Positions 18,301 to 30,200 of a stretch of DNA of 64,000 nt are shown here, piece after piece. The notes beneath the pieces were generated by a model, which was not told the origin of the DNA, did not search any database, and worked only from the letters and a program-made list of their open reading frames with translations. A program made the position numbers and the translations under genes. Positions within the stretch are counted from its first letter, which is position 1. Each line of letters starts with the position of its first letter. Origin of the DNA: a virus; IMG/VR virus record IMGVR_UViG_3300025108_000020, positions 1 to 64,000 of that record, one strand, 5' to 3'.

Positions 18301-19623
18301 AAAATTATATACCTTAGCATCACCAACTTTTACTGATGTTCCAGGGACATTAGCAGTAGCATTAATATTTGGACCACTAAACAGATCAATTCTGTTTGTA
18401 AATGTAGTGATACCAGTTACATTATTTACAACGAACTTATTTCCCATTTCAAATGGGAACGCTTTACCTTTTACTTCTTGAGTTTCTCTTGGTTTGAAGA
18501 AGTCAATAGTTGTCGGGCCATCAGTGGATACCTCATATCCTTTTACATATGCCTTACCTGCACTAACTTTTAAGCAAGCAAGATCCTCATCCGGTTCATT
18601 GCCATCAAGAGTTGTCTGATCTGAAAAGTATACTCCATTATTACCTTGTCTATCATTAAGACATTCGGTAACATTTAGTAGAAACTTATTGACTGTGTAG
18701 TCACCAGACTCGTCAAAAGTTCTTGATGCAAGGTAATCTCTGATCTTAGAATATTCTGTCTCTCTTTTAATTTGTAGTACTTCGCCGTTATTGATACGAA
18801 GAATCTCTACAAAGTCAGTATCATTAAAGTCTGTCAGATTCTTCTTATCAAGTACTAAAGTGTACTTAAGTCTATCAGCACCAGGAGCAGCAAAATTAGA
18901 AAAACCCTTAGCATTATCATAGAGACTTTCATCTGATTTAGCAGAAACTGTAGTTTCGACTACTTTAAGTCCAACTCTATAAGAAGGTTGTGAACTATAT
19001 TGGTCTAAAACAATTGTTTGCTTATCTACTCGTACAAAATTTCCTCTAAGAAAGAAAATTCCATTATCAATAGAAGCTGAAGATCCGATAGTGCATGCAT
19101 TTAAATCAATAGTAGATCCAAAAGTACCGCCAACATTAATAGTTGTGCCACCATAAGTAAATGACTCTTCTGCAACTAAAACTTCCCCATCGTTGAAGAA
19201 ATTAAAATCTCCAGTAACGGCAGAATTGATATATTTTACGAAGAAAGTGTCGAAATCATTATCAGATTGAGATGCACTAATGAAATTGATTACTTTTGCA
19301 GTAACCCCAGTAGTCTGTCCCTTAATCCTCTTACCAATAACCTTATCGGCATATACTCCGATATCAACACCAAGGTGAGTTGGATTTACTTGAACTGCGT
19401 AGTATTGTCCATCAAATGTGACGGATCCAGGAATAACTATGGATCCTTCTTTGAAGATGTGGCTACCGAATTTTTCTACTTGATTTTGTAGAATAGATTG
19501 TAAGGTAGTAAGCTCTCTGGCTTGTACCGGAAATCCTGGTTTGAACAAAACCCGATGATATCCCTTTTCAGGATCAAAATCATCGTAGTACGGACTTATA
19601 TTGAGGTTAGTCTGTTGTGGCAT
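12301..19623 (-). CDS. 2440-aa baseplate/fibre protein, DUF4815-like N-terminus
   Basis: Begins MPQQTNLNISPYYDDFDPEK and continues with FKPGFPVQARELTTLQSILQ, the signature opening of DUF4815-type cyanophage structural proteins. It occupies the gp9/gp10 position, directly after gp8. Features in order: a long beta-rich body, a polyproline run near residue 1584, an Arg/Thr repeat (RTRTVIRNRTRVINRTR) near 1594-1624, a beta-sandwich-like segment after it, GxGY units, and near 2371 a DTDGDGIGD motif like type-3 thrombospondin calcium sites. It probably connects the wedge to fibres. Its start lies 5 nt from the gp8 stop; the stop overlaps the next gene by 4 nt. Confidence 0.88.
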   Translation of the reverse strand: MPQQTNLNISPYYDDFDPEKGYHRVLFKPGFPVQARELTTLQSILQNQVEKFGSHIFKEGSIVIPGSVTFDGQYYAVQVNPTHLGVDIGVYADKVIGKRIKGQTTGVTAKVINFISASQSDNDFDTFFVKYINSAVTGDFNFFNDGEVLVAEESFTYGGTTINVGGTFGSTIDLNACTIGSSASIDNGIFFLRGNFVRVDKQTIVLDQYSSQPSYRVGLKVVETTVSAKSDESLYDNAKGFSNFAAPGADRLKYTLVLDKKNLTDFNDTDFVEILRINNGEVLQIKRETEYSKIRDYLASRTFDESGDYTVNKFLLNVTECLNDRQGNNGVYFSDQTTLDGNEPDEDLACLKVSAGKAYVKGYEVSTDGPTTIDFFKPRETQEVKGKAFPFEMGNKFVVNNVTGITTFTNRIDLFSGPNINATANVPGTSVKVGDAKVYNFGLRDQKYENASTEFDLYLYDVQTYTTLKLSDNVSSTELIKSAFIVGKESGANAFAVSAGAGSSTIQVTQTSGSFRRGETILVNGTDELPRTIEEVTAYGINDVFSFAQSGNSFVANKKLTDRIPPRLGTGEISMVKAGATATVTAPRIDSFQRFKPGDIIRYTRKIGSVETQVENVVVTIAADLQSMTVGAMTTVSNLYDGSVATFTGQIKIGQQDNSTENASLITVIPDLNVSNVDFTGSSLFLSAQVQNESTNALGQLVLPISSVDLDDASFAAFDEERYQAQYSNGTIAVIQEDQVTVSPTQLTITGLDASQTGMTVNVTVTKANIKNKVKEFKRCQQVSVTRSSNRSSGSDPATSVNDGLNHSELYGLRVQDRDISLHEPDSTDIVAIYESLDTSAPILDKLVFVSTDDVFTSAIIGENISGTTSKAIAKVVSIDAASNEISIVYLTGDKFSVLEPLVFEESNTTAVLQAFVPGKYRDITSSYLLDKGQRDQYYDYSRVVRNRGAYVPHRQLLIIHNRYDVPSGDTGDVFTVNSYDEERYKNDIPQIGPRRIEAQDVLDFRPRVPTYNPASASESPFFYTSRDFVGKPDRILTPNESMTFDYDFYLPRIDKLVLLPDGNFDLLKGKAARQPIPPVVSGPGMEIGTILLPAYLKDVEEARVYLKDNRRYTMRDIGDLADRVENLEVVTSLNLLEKSAESLQIRDAQGLTRFKSGFFVDNFKTFDFMHPSSPAEIDRDLGELRPLREFESSALQVAAKSDLPVSQIDYSTNFLLLDDGNTQKTGNLLSLKYEEVEYIKQEFATRVNNINPFHVVAYTGELKLNPSIDNWINTRETQNTIRNTIGITVFNNQVAANFSLTRGGALGGSASVTTRETGRTVQRDDIRSENTFIAEETFDPFCRSRNIEFNAIGLKPFTNFYPFFDNQGGVDIIPKLLEVSNVSGSFQIGETIRGTIGATAFEFRLAAPNHKIGPFNAPTTTYTVNPYDPSSTLPNGYSQASTVLNIDVTSLAAQAQGAFFGFAPTGMVIRGLTSGAQASVAGVRLVSDDFGDLFGSIFLRDPNQTPTPQVRIRSGNRDFRLTSSQSNANPAPGSTLISHATTRYTATGTTRVVQTDIRITTLETTTITNLSTIDIRGTIPNPPPPPPPVIINNTRVIDRTRTVIRNRTRVINRTRVVRVRRRDPLAQTIVTGPEGAWITSLDLFFATKNAGTTPVRIEIRTVELGTPTLFVIDRAAQATIRPSDITTSADGSVATNVRFDTPFYLDPDESYAIVILSDSDEYEVYCGEMGQKALNAQSLPSAKGKIYSQQFAMGSLFKSQNGATWTPTQFEDLTFTLYRANYTSEQGLLTFFNPPVEPNNGFLPPLSFDPIIGIPKKGKLGIVTTTNAGLIGTVFTAGRKISEQTSTYRYGYIEDKGGPVTGVVGILTGGSNYGTPTNPITTYNINGNGEGLTLNTTIGAGISAVTAVTVAASGRGYKVGDVIGLTTADVGGSGSGVRIGINSINGIDTLYLTDVQAETFDTSAGNEATYSHTSGSIIATGLDITSFNATGSVYTGEYFKVSHRNHGMHSPLNKVILSDVQSDVIPTELSVNLASNETSISVASTTQFSTFEGAVVSAANTGYAFINSEIISYTTVGVSSLGGVVRGVDDSNALNHLKDDIVNKYEYNGVSLRKINTEHDVQTILRGIDEYYLKVDRGSSRSVDDNSNNIPQVSFQEEAAGGGQQVHASKNIQFDAVRPLLDASTFGPTDFISLQMRSVTGTSPDGSETSFLDQGFEDLNLNRNNILETTRLLAARTNESARLGSLPRNKSFTFTVELANSGDKFNSPTVNLEGANALFYENRLNNPVLDYRTDPRVKSRFNDPHASYYMSQPIYTKNPATSIKLIFEARRPIECEFRALYSIMKTDSSEVTPDFELFPGFRNLLDTDGDGIGDQVIDPTQNDGMSDSFVGADETQYREYTYSVDDLPSFNGLQIKIVFTGTNQAKHPVIKNLRVIAVA

Positions 19624-19627
19624 CTTC

Positions 19628-21202
19628 TTAGAATTCTAAAACGATTTTGATGTCTTCTTTTTGACGCTCATTTCTTGTAATAGATGGTCTATTATCAAGA
19701 TAAAGTATCTCACCAGTCCTTTTATTTATTTCCTCTGCAGCAAGACCATTAGTAAACTGCACTCCCAAATCAATAACCTTACCAGAAGGAGTAGTTGTTG
19801 AGATACCGGTAAATCCAGAATCGATGTTTACGCTGAAACCACTTGGTCCAGTAACAGCGTTTCCAGAAGAACTGAATTCTAAAACATCGGCATCTCCACC
19901 AACACCGATACTATCAGTAGAATCGTAAAGATTTGGATTCAAATACAAGTTCCTATCTTGGAAATACTTAATGACTCTTGTGCTAGTGTCATAGGAAGCT
20001 ACATATCCCTTTGCAGTTCCAACTCCCGAAATATCCTGTTGAATCTTAGATCCAATAGCAAGGGTTTGTACTGTATTACCAGTAAATTTTAAGGACTTTG
20101 TGGAGGAGTATTCTGAAGTGTTAATAACCGCAGTAGATCCGGCACCTGCGGAAATTGGATTTTTAATAACACCAATTTGAGCAAATGTAGTGTCAGAAAT
20201 AAAGTCGTATGAAGAGTTATCAAATCTAGAATAAATTAGAACTTTATCAGTTCCTAACTCTTTGTATAAATCAAATCCATGCCCTCTTGATGGAGGAATG
20301 ATTGGGGTAAGTCTTGCAAACTTAGTTGCAGAACTATTGATCGAAGAAAGATTAACTCTTCCAAAACTGTAACCCTGTCCTCCTGCAGTTACAACTGCAG
20401 AAATAATTTGACCATTAGTGTTTGTTTGAACCCTAACCTTACCACCAGTACCATCACCTAAAACATCTAATTCTACTGGAGATGATAAGAACGAATATCC
20501 TTCACCTTGCTCATCGATAGAAACAACCTTAATTTGATTGTTGTTAATCGAAGAATCGCCGTTGTCTCTAACAACTTTAATTTCATTCTCAGAGCTAGTA
20601 GTCCATTGGTTAGGAACTGCTACATATTCGGTTGAGTCGAATTTGACAATATCTGCAGGAGGAACAGTAAATAGATACTTCCATAGATATCCGTCACCAC
20701 TCGTTCCAGCTGCGGATGGTTCTAGGTCAGTAAATGTTGGTTCATCTAGAGAAGCATTTGCTGAAGATGTAATCCCAGCAGAACCATTGTTAATACAAAT
20801 ATAGACTCTAAAGTCTTTATTCATAATGTAATAGTTTGCAGAATAAAGTCTGCTGGAGTTTGATACTAATGATCGGTTATTAGTATCATAATCATGTCGA
20901 TACATATCATATGATGTACCTTTTGTCCACTGAATTTTGCGAATAAGTCTTCTTACATCGGCAGGTAATACCTTCCGACCAAAAAGCATCGTATCGTAGA
21001 CATGATTAATATAGCTAATATTATCAATAGGTGACGGTGGTTGTACCGTTGTACTATTCCAGGTACTAGTTCTCCCATAACCCGTGATAGTTGGGTTTGC
21101 GAGACTCAAAAAAGTAAAGTACGAGTTAGTACCGTCAATTACAGAGTCTACAAAGTTATTTGCATTAATGACCCTAAACTGGTCGGTGATAATGGCTGCC
21201 AT
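19628..21202 (-). CDS. 8: Baseplate wedge protein gp8-like
   Basis: 524 aa, longer than T4 gp8 (334 aa). The N-terminal part carries gp8-type features (FTFLSLANP, YDTMLFGRKVLPADVRRLIR, GDGYLWKYLFTVPPADIVKF). gp8 is a wedge component at the periphery of the T4 baseplate hub, in contact with gp7 and gp10. About residues 225-290 contain two GxGY units (EQGEGYSFLSSP, AGGQGYSFGRVNL), matching the modules in gp14 and the 4048-aa protein. A perfect TATAAATA late promoter lies 34 nt upstream of the ATG. Confidence 0.88.
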   Translation of the reverse strand: MAAIITDQFRVINANNFVDSVIDGTNSYFTFLSLANPTITGYGRTSTWNSTTVQPPSPIDNISYINHVYDTMLFGRKVLPADVRRLIRKIQWTKGTSYDMYRHDYDTNNRSLVSNSSRLYSANYYIMNKDFRVYICINNGSAGITSSANASLDEPTFTDLEPSAAGTSGDGYLWKYLFTVPPADIVKFDSTEYVAVPNQWTTSSENEIKVVRDNGDSSINNNQIKVVSIDEQGEGYSFLSSPVELDVLGDGTGGKVRVQTNTNGQIISAVVTAGGQGYSFGRVNLSSINSSATKFARLTPIIPPSRGHGFDLYKELGTDKVLIYSRFDNSSYDFISDTTFAQIGVIKNPISAGAGSTAVINTSEYSSTKSLKFTGNTVQTLAIGSKIQQDISGVGTAKGYVASYDTSTRVIKYFQDRNLYLNPNLYDSTDSIGVGGDADVLEFSSSGNAVTGPSGFSVNIDSGFTGISTTTPSGKVIDLGVQFTNGLAAEEINKRTGEILYLDNRPSITRNERQKEDIKIVLEF

Positions 21203-21235
21203 TATTATGAACGGGCGGAAGGTCTAACTTTTTTG

Positions 21236-21243
21236 TATTTATA
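21236..21243 (-). promoter_or_regulatory. T4-type late promoter (perfect TATAAATA)
   Basis: Exact consensus on the minus strand, overlapping the stop codon of the 4048-aa gene and lying 34 nt upstream of gp8. Confidence 0.75.
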
Positions 21244-24200
21244 AGATCTTAGGCAATCCTCCAGTTCCTCTCAATCCAGCTCCACGCCTTTGTACAATAG
21301 GATAGTTGGTTAGCTGTGGGTCAAAAGTAAGACCCTTGATGTCAGCATAAACTGCATTCGTAGCGTCTCTAGTGACATTACTAAACTTACCCCATGTGAA
21401 TTCGCAGTAAGGTCCAGCAGTAGAACCAACACCTACAAAATCACTAGTATCTGTATAAGAAGCAATGTTACAAGTAAGAACACCCACGCGACCACCGTTT
21501 CTTGTAGATACCGCATGCACATAATAAATGTTATCACCATTGAATGTACTGATACCGACAATATCAGTATCATGAGTGTCAATAGATGTAACAGCAGCAC
21601 CTGCTGTGTTAATTCCAGATCCGTACAACTTAATTGGTTGTCCAACTAGTAAACCAGCAGTACTATTGCCATCATTTACATAGTCCTGAGCATCAAATTG
21701 AATTTGAAGAGCCAAGTCAGTACCAATACCAGGACAAGTTCCGATTCCAGTCACAACACCAACAAATCCCTGAACATTTGCAACTAGTGGTTCGATACCA
21801 GTAATATTTTCATAGTTGCTACCATAAACGGCTGTTGTTCCAAATCCGACTGGTGCAATATATGCAAGACTAAACGATCCTGTTAGTAGATCATCGGTAT
21901 CTCTAAACAAAGCCGTAGTATCGGTGAATATAAAGGAATCAGTTGTGCTAACAACACCAATTACACTTGCAATTGGATTAATCTGTGCCTCAAGAGAATC
22001 TCTTGCTTTAGATACCAAAGATCCATCAATCAGAATGTCTTTTTTCTGCTTAATCCAATCCATTGGTTTGTAGTTATCATTACTAATACCTACACCTCTA
22101 TAGAATGCTGTTTCTACTGTAGCGGCACTATCAACTCTCTTAACAATTCTATTGGCACTCTGAGCAAGATTTTCGGTGCTTTGATCAACTTGATTCAATT
22201 CAATTTGACTACTCTTTTGAAGTCTCAAGTTGTCACCAACCTTAATAACTTCATTTACATCGAATAAGAAACTATCTTGTCCAATTGTTCCTCTGTAGAA
22301 GAAAATAACAACATTATCTTCGGTAGTAGGAGCACTATTAAATTCAATAACAGAACCGCCGTCAAATGTATAGTTGATACCTGGTTCTTGAATAACACCG
22401 TTAATAAAGATCAAAAGAACTGCAGCAAGATCAATTTCTTTAGAATCTTGATCTCCTCTATCAATTTCAAAACTGACTAGTGATGACTGATAGTAAAGAA
22501 GGAATCTCTTTTGATTTCCATCTTGGAATGGTTGTATATTATCAAGATAATCGATATTACCAAACTGCCAAGAAGATACTTGATCAGTGAATACATCGAC
22601 AACTTCAATTTCAAACTGTCTAAAGTCATCACCTGCGAAAGGATCTGTAGAAAGTCCAGTTACTGTAAAGGTATCTCCCCTCTTAAATCCATATCCTTTT
22701 TTGGAGAACTGGAAATTAGATATTTGGTAATATGTAGATCCAATACCAGTAGCTGTAGATACCCCTGCAATGTCAATAGATACGGAACAACCAACACCAG
22801 TTATAGTTGTATTTCCAAGACCAATTCTAGTAACACCAACAATTGGGAGGTTTTCTCCGTTAGGTTCTGGAGGAAGGATAAGTCCGTTATCTTCAGTATA
22901 ATTTGTGCCAGGTCCAACGACATTGAATACGAGAGATCCACCAGCACCTACAACAGCAGTAATAGTTGCTCCAGTTCCTGTAGGAGAAGTTATGGCAATA
23001 CCAATTGTACCCAGATTGGTATTATATCCACTACCAAAAGTCAATGGATGGAATTCTGCAGCAGTACCACCACTTACATAAGCATGTGGGATAGTAGATG
23101 CACCAACTTGTACCTTGAAGGTTGTTGCGGAAATAATACCAACAACATAGAAAGGATCATTATGATCTGGGAAAATATTAGTCGTAACGCCAGCATGAGC
23201 TGCACCACAAGTGAACGCAAGACCAGACAACTTGACCTGATTCTGGAGTACCAGACCATGAGCAGTTGCTGTAGTAACTGTCATGATACCAGTCTTACTA
23301 GTATAAGATGCAGTGCTGATGTTAACTGCTGTTCCTGATGTAGAAACTCCAGTAACATTAGTAATTGTTCCGCCAGTACCAACCTCAAGACGAACAGCTG
23401 CTCCATTGAATGGTGCATATCCCATTCCGGGAGTAGATGCTACAGAAACAATGATGCCACCTCTTGGGAGTTGGTTTTGATTAATATCATCTTCATCAAT
23501 AATTAAATCTGTGAATCCAACGGATGTAATACCACTAAACTGAACACTAGCAGCGGTAGAAACAGGATCTTCAAGAATTTTAAAGTTAGAAACACCTTCG
23601 TTATTTTTACCAAATGGTGCTTGGAAAATACCGTTAATAAACAGAACACCGTTACCACCTGTAGAACCAATACCTGTTACAGCTGCACCGGTTGCGGATA
23701 AGTTGAAGGTATTTTGAAGACCATCAAATTGGTCTGAGAAATCATCAAACAATTCGTTAGTTTCATAATCATCTCTCAGATATGTTCTACCACCAAAGGA
23801 TGCTCTAGGATAAGGAAGGTTGGCAGGGTTGATAATTCCTAAGTCACCACCAAGAGGAGCTTCTGTAAAGTGAATTTGACTATTAAGGATTTGGAAAGAA
23901 CCTCTATGAATTCTTGCTACACTGCCTGCAGCATGATCAGTTTTAGCTGATCCAACTGCTCCTCTTTCAATTTCAACAATACTCCAAGTACCAATACCGG
24001 TAATAGGACCTTGAGGTTGAGTAGCAAATCCAACAGTTCTTACAATTGAATATTCATCTTCAATTTTTAGTAAATCTCCAGAAGTAACGGTACTCAATCC
24101 ACTAAGAGCAAACGATGTGACAATACCATTTACTGCAACATCAAGATCATAAATGATTGAAGTGAAAGAAATTGGTTTTTGAACGATACCGTTAAGAGCG

Positions 24201-27200
24201 ATGACTGATTTTTCATCTCTCTTATTCATTGTAAATCTGTGCTTATTGCCAGCAGATGTTCCAGGTTGGAATGTTACGGCAATACCCTGTCTAGCATCGG
24301 TAATATTAGTAGAGATGAAGAACTGACTATTGTTATTCTTAACAATAAAGACGGTGGATGGCAATACCGTTGATCCATATCCAGTAACATACTCAAGAGC
24401 ACTAGCAGCAACACCAATAATATTGGAATCTGGTTCATATGTAACTTCTTCGGTATTTGAGAAGAAGTGTTTGAAACTAATTAATCCACTTCCAAAATCA
24501 ATTTGATTGGGGTTTTGTGGATTTAAGTCTCTTTCGTAAATGGGGATTCCCTGGTACTTAAGATCAAAAGTCCTAAGATTTCTATTGTTGATACCTAAGT
24601 AAGTATTTTGAGTAACATTTTCAAATACATTTCCATATCCAAATGAACCAATACCCGCAAGAGTACCGTTAGGATCGAGATCTTTGTAAAGAACTTCGTT
24701 GTATGAATAGATGCTCACCATTCCAGATACACCTGCATCTGGATAGAATTCTAGATTTACATTACTCCCGCTAAATTCTGCTCCAAATGTACCTATACCA
24801 GTAGTTGTACCAATAGCTGCGATTGGTTGTTGAGAAATATAAGTATCTGCTTTTTCTGGATCCGACAGAACATAGATTTGATGTAGTGTCTGAGTTGATC
24901 CATAAGAAACATGTACGGTCGATTTGAATGATAGATTAGTAAAGCTACTAACACCAACAACCGTAGAGATGCCAGTAGTTGCAGATGTTCCTGCAATTAC
25001 TCTAGCAGTTCTTTCTGTGCCTTCTGGAGTAAACTCAAGGTTAAGATGTCTGATAGTAGTTGTACCAAGTCCAACATTTTCAAAAGATACAAACTTAGAC
25101 CTAACTGCAAGTGTAGAACCTTCTTGATGAACATAGTTGATTTTAACAACACCACTTTCTATAGAAGAGGTGAATGTGCCCATAAACTTAGGACCTGAAA
25201 GACCACCAAGACTCTGACGGTTGTTAAATGAAGCCAATTCAGTCAGGTAGGTGTCTGTACCGTCATGTTGTAATGCTAACTCAATATAATCAATTTTGTT
25301 ATCAACATTATCGACTACAAGGAAGTGTCCAATGCCAGCGACATAAGTTGTTGTGCTAAATCCAACAACTTCTGTTGTAGCACCAGAAGAAACAAGAACA
25401 TTAGCCGAAGAATTTACGACATTGCCAGTGGCAGTTGATCCAATACCAATATCAGCAGAAAATCCTTGCTGGAATGTTTTAATGTCAAAATTAGTATCAA
25501 ATGTTTCGTAAGGTTTAATTCTTACCTCAGATACATTATCATTACTATTAAAGAAAGCAAAGAACTCTGCATATCCCGTTGACAAACCAACATTATTGGT
25601 ATTGTTCATATGGGATTTTTGAAGCAAGAATGTATCGCCGTCAACTGCAACTAAAATAACTTCATTAAGTTGATATTGGTTGTTTAGTGGGTTTTCTGCA
25701 TTATGAGTCGTTTGGATTAAATATCTTGCGAAATTTCTTCCGGCGACAGCAGCTGCAATAGTTCTGTCATCACTTAAATCATTAGATTCGTTACTAACAA
25801 ATTCTGGACTAATATCATCGTGAATTAAAACTCTATTTGTTTTATTAAGAATAAAGTCAGCAAGTCTGGTAGATTTAAGTTCTAGGAATTTAGATACATT
25901 GTCGGCAGAGTTAACATCTCTAGAAAGGTCAAACTTGTATATTGCATCAACTCTTAAAGGATCGCCAATAAAGTCAAGAACAAATCCACCAGCATCATCT
26001 GCAGGTTTTGTTGAATCTCCAGCATTACCAACAGATAGAATTTGAGTATTGGCAAAGTTCTTCATCCCAGAAGGATGGACAATATCATTTACATAAGTAA
26101 TGATTTCTTCAAATGTCTTATCACTTTCAATAGCATATGACATATTTTGATAATAATCATTATCCGGCAGGAATTGGTTACTATCTCCAATTAATCCAAT
26201 ATTATCCGACCACCCAACATTTGCATCGATTGTAGAATCAATGTCATAATATCCATCGAATATTGTAACTATATCAACTTCTGCCCGGTCTCCACTATTC
26301 GTACCTACGAGTAGATCATCCGGCTCTAAAGGTCTAGACCCTTCGATGACCATAATTCCAGTATTAACATCGATAGATCTTAAAATCAGATCATTTTGTA
26401 AATCATTATTTCTTCTTAATGGTTCGTTTTTAGAAAAAGGTGAGAAGGCTTTATCGCAACTAAATTGTGCTAAGTTTTCTGCCTTTACAATTTGTCCAAA
26501 ACCAGGAATAACAGTTGCGCCAGTACCAACATTTGTTGTAAATCCAGCGTACTTGAATGATACTTCTCTTGGGTTTACGGCAGAGTTATAGTCATCAATT
26601 ACAAAGTTTGTAAATTTGTAATCTCCAGAGTTAAATCCATCGCCATCACCATTGAATTGAATACCTTCAACGAATACCACTTCTCCAATTACAAAGGGTT
26701 CGTTTACATACCCAAGAATAGGTGTAGTAATTTTACATGTAACTACACCAACATCCGAGAAAGCTTCGATGATTGAAATTCCATTACTATTCTGTAATGG
26801 TGCAACTCCATAATCGTTTCCTGACAAACCCCTGGGTTGTACAACAACTTTTGCTGAGTTAACAGCAGAATCGCTAAGGTCGCATGTAATCAAACCATTA
26901 TTTACAATCTCTCCGGTTGACTTATCAAAAAGAGCCAGTGACGGTGCATTTAGATAAGACTTGCCACCAAATGTAACTTGTACATCAATTACTCTATTTG
27001 CGTTTTTGACCTTTACCGATCTTGGTAAGAAAGCATCCGGTTTTAGTGTATTATCCGAAGGATATCCATAAACATCAGTAGGAACAGTTACATTATTCAA
27101 TTTGTTAATGGAAGGTCCAATTAAATTTAAGTTTGCACTAATTCCACTAGATCCAATAGAGGTAACTGCTGGAATTGATTGATATCCAAATCCATTGTTG

Positions 27201-30200
27201 ATTATGCGAACTTTTGAAATTCCACCGGTTGCACCAATTGATGTTGTTGTGAAGAAAAGATCTTCGCAATCATCCTGAGAATATCCATCCTTCTCAGCAT
27301 CAAAAGCTAGAGTTGCAGTAAATGTGGTATCTCCTACACCAGTTACGGTATATCTACCATTAAATGAACTGTCAATAAAACTAATTTTAGTGTATCCATT
27401 AACCTCGGTATCTGAGGTTGACATGTATCCACCCTTTTCAAAACCATAATACAATTCATTTGTAATGGATTTATTGTAATTAATAGTAACTTTAGATACA
27501 TTACTTGGAGTAGTTGTTCCAAGTCCAACAGTATTAACCCCAACAACTTCTAGTTGATCGGTAGTTCCTGATCCGACAAATTCATTAAAGAAGTTATTAT
27601 CGTAAAAGATCTTTAGTTTACCGCCAAGTAAACTAGGATCATTCATATTGAATACGATATTGTTATTCTTAGTTACTTTAATTGGTGGATTGATTGGATT
27701 GATTGATTGTCCAGTAGAACCAATTCCAATTAGGTTTACAACTTCGGGAGGATCTAAGAATAATTGTGCTCTAGATTCTGATAATTGAAAAGTATTCTTA
27801 TCAACTTTTAAAACAAAATATGTTCTTTGGAATATATTCTCAGGAAGATTTGCCTCATTACCATCAGCACCGTAAGCTAGAATCTTAAATCCACTTTCTA
27901 AACCATGATCAGTAAAAGTGAAAGTATTATCGGAAGTATTGATACCTGTTGTAGGAACCTCAAATGGGTTGAGAATAAGATTCCCATCTAAAAGTTTGAC
28001 AACAACATCTGAATTAGGTCCAAGTCCAGTCGTCAGTCCCGGTCTTACGACTAAAGAAACTTTATCATTAATCGAGAGATTGTGCGATTCACTGGTTTGA
28101 ACGGTCAATTCTCCCCTATCAATATTCGCAGTTTGTTGTGCATAGTTTGTATTGAAGAAGTAATTCCCAATATCATCTCCAGAGTTCGTAAAGAACAACT
28201 CTGGGGCATCAGGAGCGGTCTTAAGTCCAATCGTGTTGGAAGTCTTGCGAACTACATATAGACTTGTTGGAAGAGCACTAGGAGTGGTGTAAGGACTGAT
28301 TGAGTCTGTAGCCGTCAGAGATGTGTTTCCATTTCTACTAAATGTTACTAAATCATTAGTTTTTAAACCATGCTGACCAATGTGAATTGATTGTGCAAGA
28401 ATAGAGCGAGATTTAGTTACTCCATTTAAAGATACATTTACTGCTGTAGAAATACCAACAGTAGTTCCAACGCCAACAGACTCTTTGGGATTAAAGTAGT
28501 AAAGTTCTTGGAATCTAGAATCAACTGGTGTAGTCTCTGTAAGTGGGAAGTTTAATTCACTTGTAAAGTAAGTAACCGCAACTCCTGCAGATGCTGTAGC
28601 AAATCCAGCATATCTTTCTACTCTAAGAATTTTTTCTGTTGGGAATGCATTAATAACTCGTAATGTTTCTGTTCCAATTCCAATAGAATCTCCCGCAGAA
28701 ACATTTGATGGAACTCGATTAACTTTTAAATCAGTAACAATGCCAGAATACCCATCCTGCTCAAGAAATGTGAAGTATGTTGGTGTTGTAATCTTATGAA
28801 AATCTTCAATTCCTTGTACATAAGTGGAAACACCACTAATTCTCACAAAATCATTTTCGCTAAACTCATGATACGGAGAAACTCTGAAAGATACTGATTC
28901 TCTTCCTACTTTAAATGGTACATTTGTAAAGCTAACTTGCTCACTACTTACTTCATTAATATGAACTCCATAAATTTCTTGAACTTCTGCTGAAGCGCCT
29001 CCACCATTAGTTCCAGTATCATCAAAAACTACAGTATCTAAAACGCTATAACCTGATCCTGCAAAATCAACTTCGATCGAAGTAATCGATCCTACACCGA
29101 GGTTATCTGGCGTTGATTCTTGGTTATTAGTTTTGTATGGTTGGAAGACATAATCATATGCTTTGCCGTCACCAAAAATATTATATGGGAAGGTATTTCT
29201 AACTAATTTAGAGTTTTCAAAATCAAAGTTAGTTTGATCAATAACTAAACCTCTGATAGTATTTTCTGGAATAGCAAAACTACGGAAAGTATCTCCAATA
29301 AAATATGGAAATACTGGTGTATTGATATTATCTACAGTTGCAAAGTATGCGTAGACGCCGAGTGGAAAATCAGGAGTTTTGGTAAATTTTCCGTTATGCT
29401 CGTCAAGATCTCCAGATCCCTGATAAGCATAATCAGCAATTAAAGATCCATATGGAAAACTAGATGTGGGAGGTCTATTGATAATTTTATTAGCATCAAT
29501 TTCATAGCTAGACAATTGCCTCTTAACATCGGATTGGATATTATCCGAATCTTTTAATCCATAAGGTCCATAAATTGGATTGCCGTCATATGCCCACCCA
29601 ATAATAGGTGAGTGACTAGATCCATCATCTCCGAAGAAATTTCTAATCGTATTTCCATAACCGATATAATTTACAGCAACACCTACACCATAAGGTGCAA
29701 GGTAGTCTAATTCGTCTGGATCGAGTCCAAAAGACTTATTAATAACTAATGGTCTTAATGCAGCTTCAAGTCTTAGGTTTGTTCCTACTGGTTGAATATT
29801 GATAGTTGTAGTAGAAGAAGCATATCCAACTCCACCAGAAATAACTTTTACTTCTGTGATACTTCCATTGTCGTTTACAATTGCTCTAAGAATTGCTCCA
29901 TTTGCCTCTGAACTGGCACTAGAGACTTGAATCTCTGGGGGACCAGAATAACCAGATCCACCAGCCTGAACAAATGCACTAATAATTCTACCATTAGAAA
30001 AAATTAATCCAATCTGTCCTAAAGAACCTCTGTTAACAGAAATTTTTGGAGGATTCTGGAAATTAATAATAGTGGATCCATAATTTGACCCTCTTTCATA
30101 TAAAACAGCATCAACGATTTCACCCCGAACAATTGGAGTTGCTACAAGCTCTTGTTCCGTCTGATCTTCCGTTAGTACTTTTACAGTACATTCAATTGGA

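Noticed and set aside
19723-19730. AATAAATA inside gp8 as a late promoter for the 2440-aa gene
   Set aside because: It encodes part of gp8 (EINKR) and is 100 nt from the next ATG, unlike the 22-34 nt spacing of the accepted sites.
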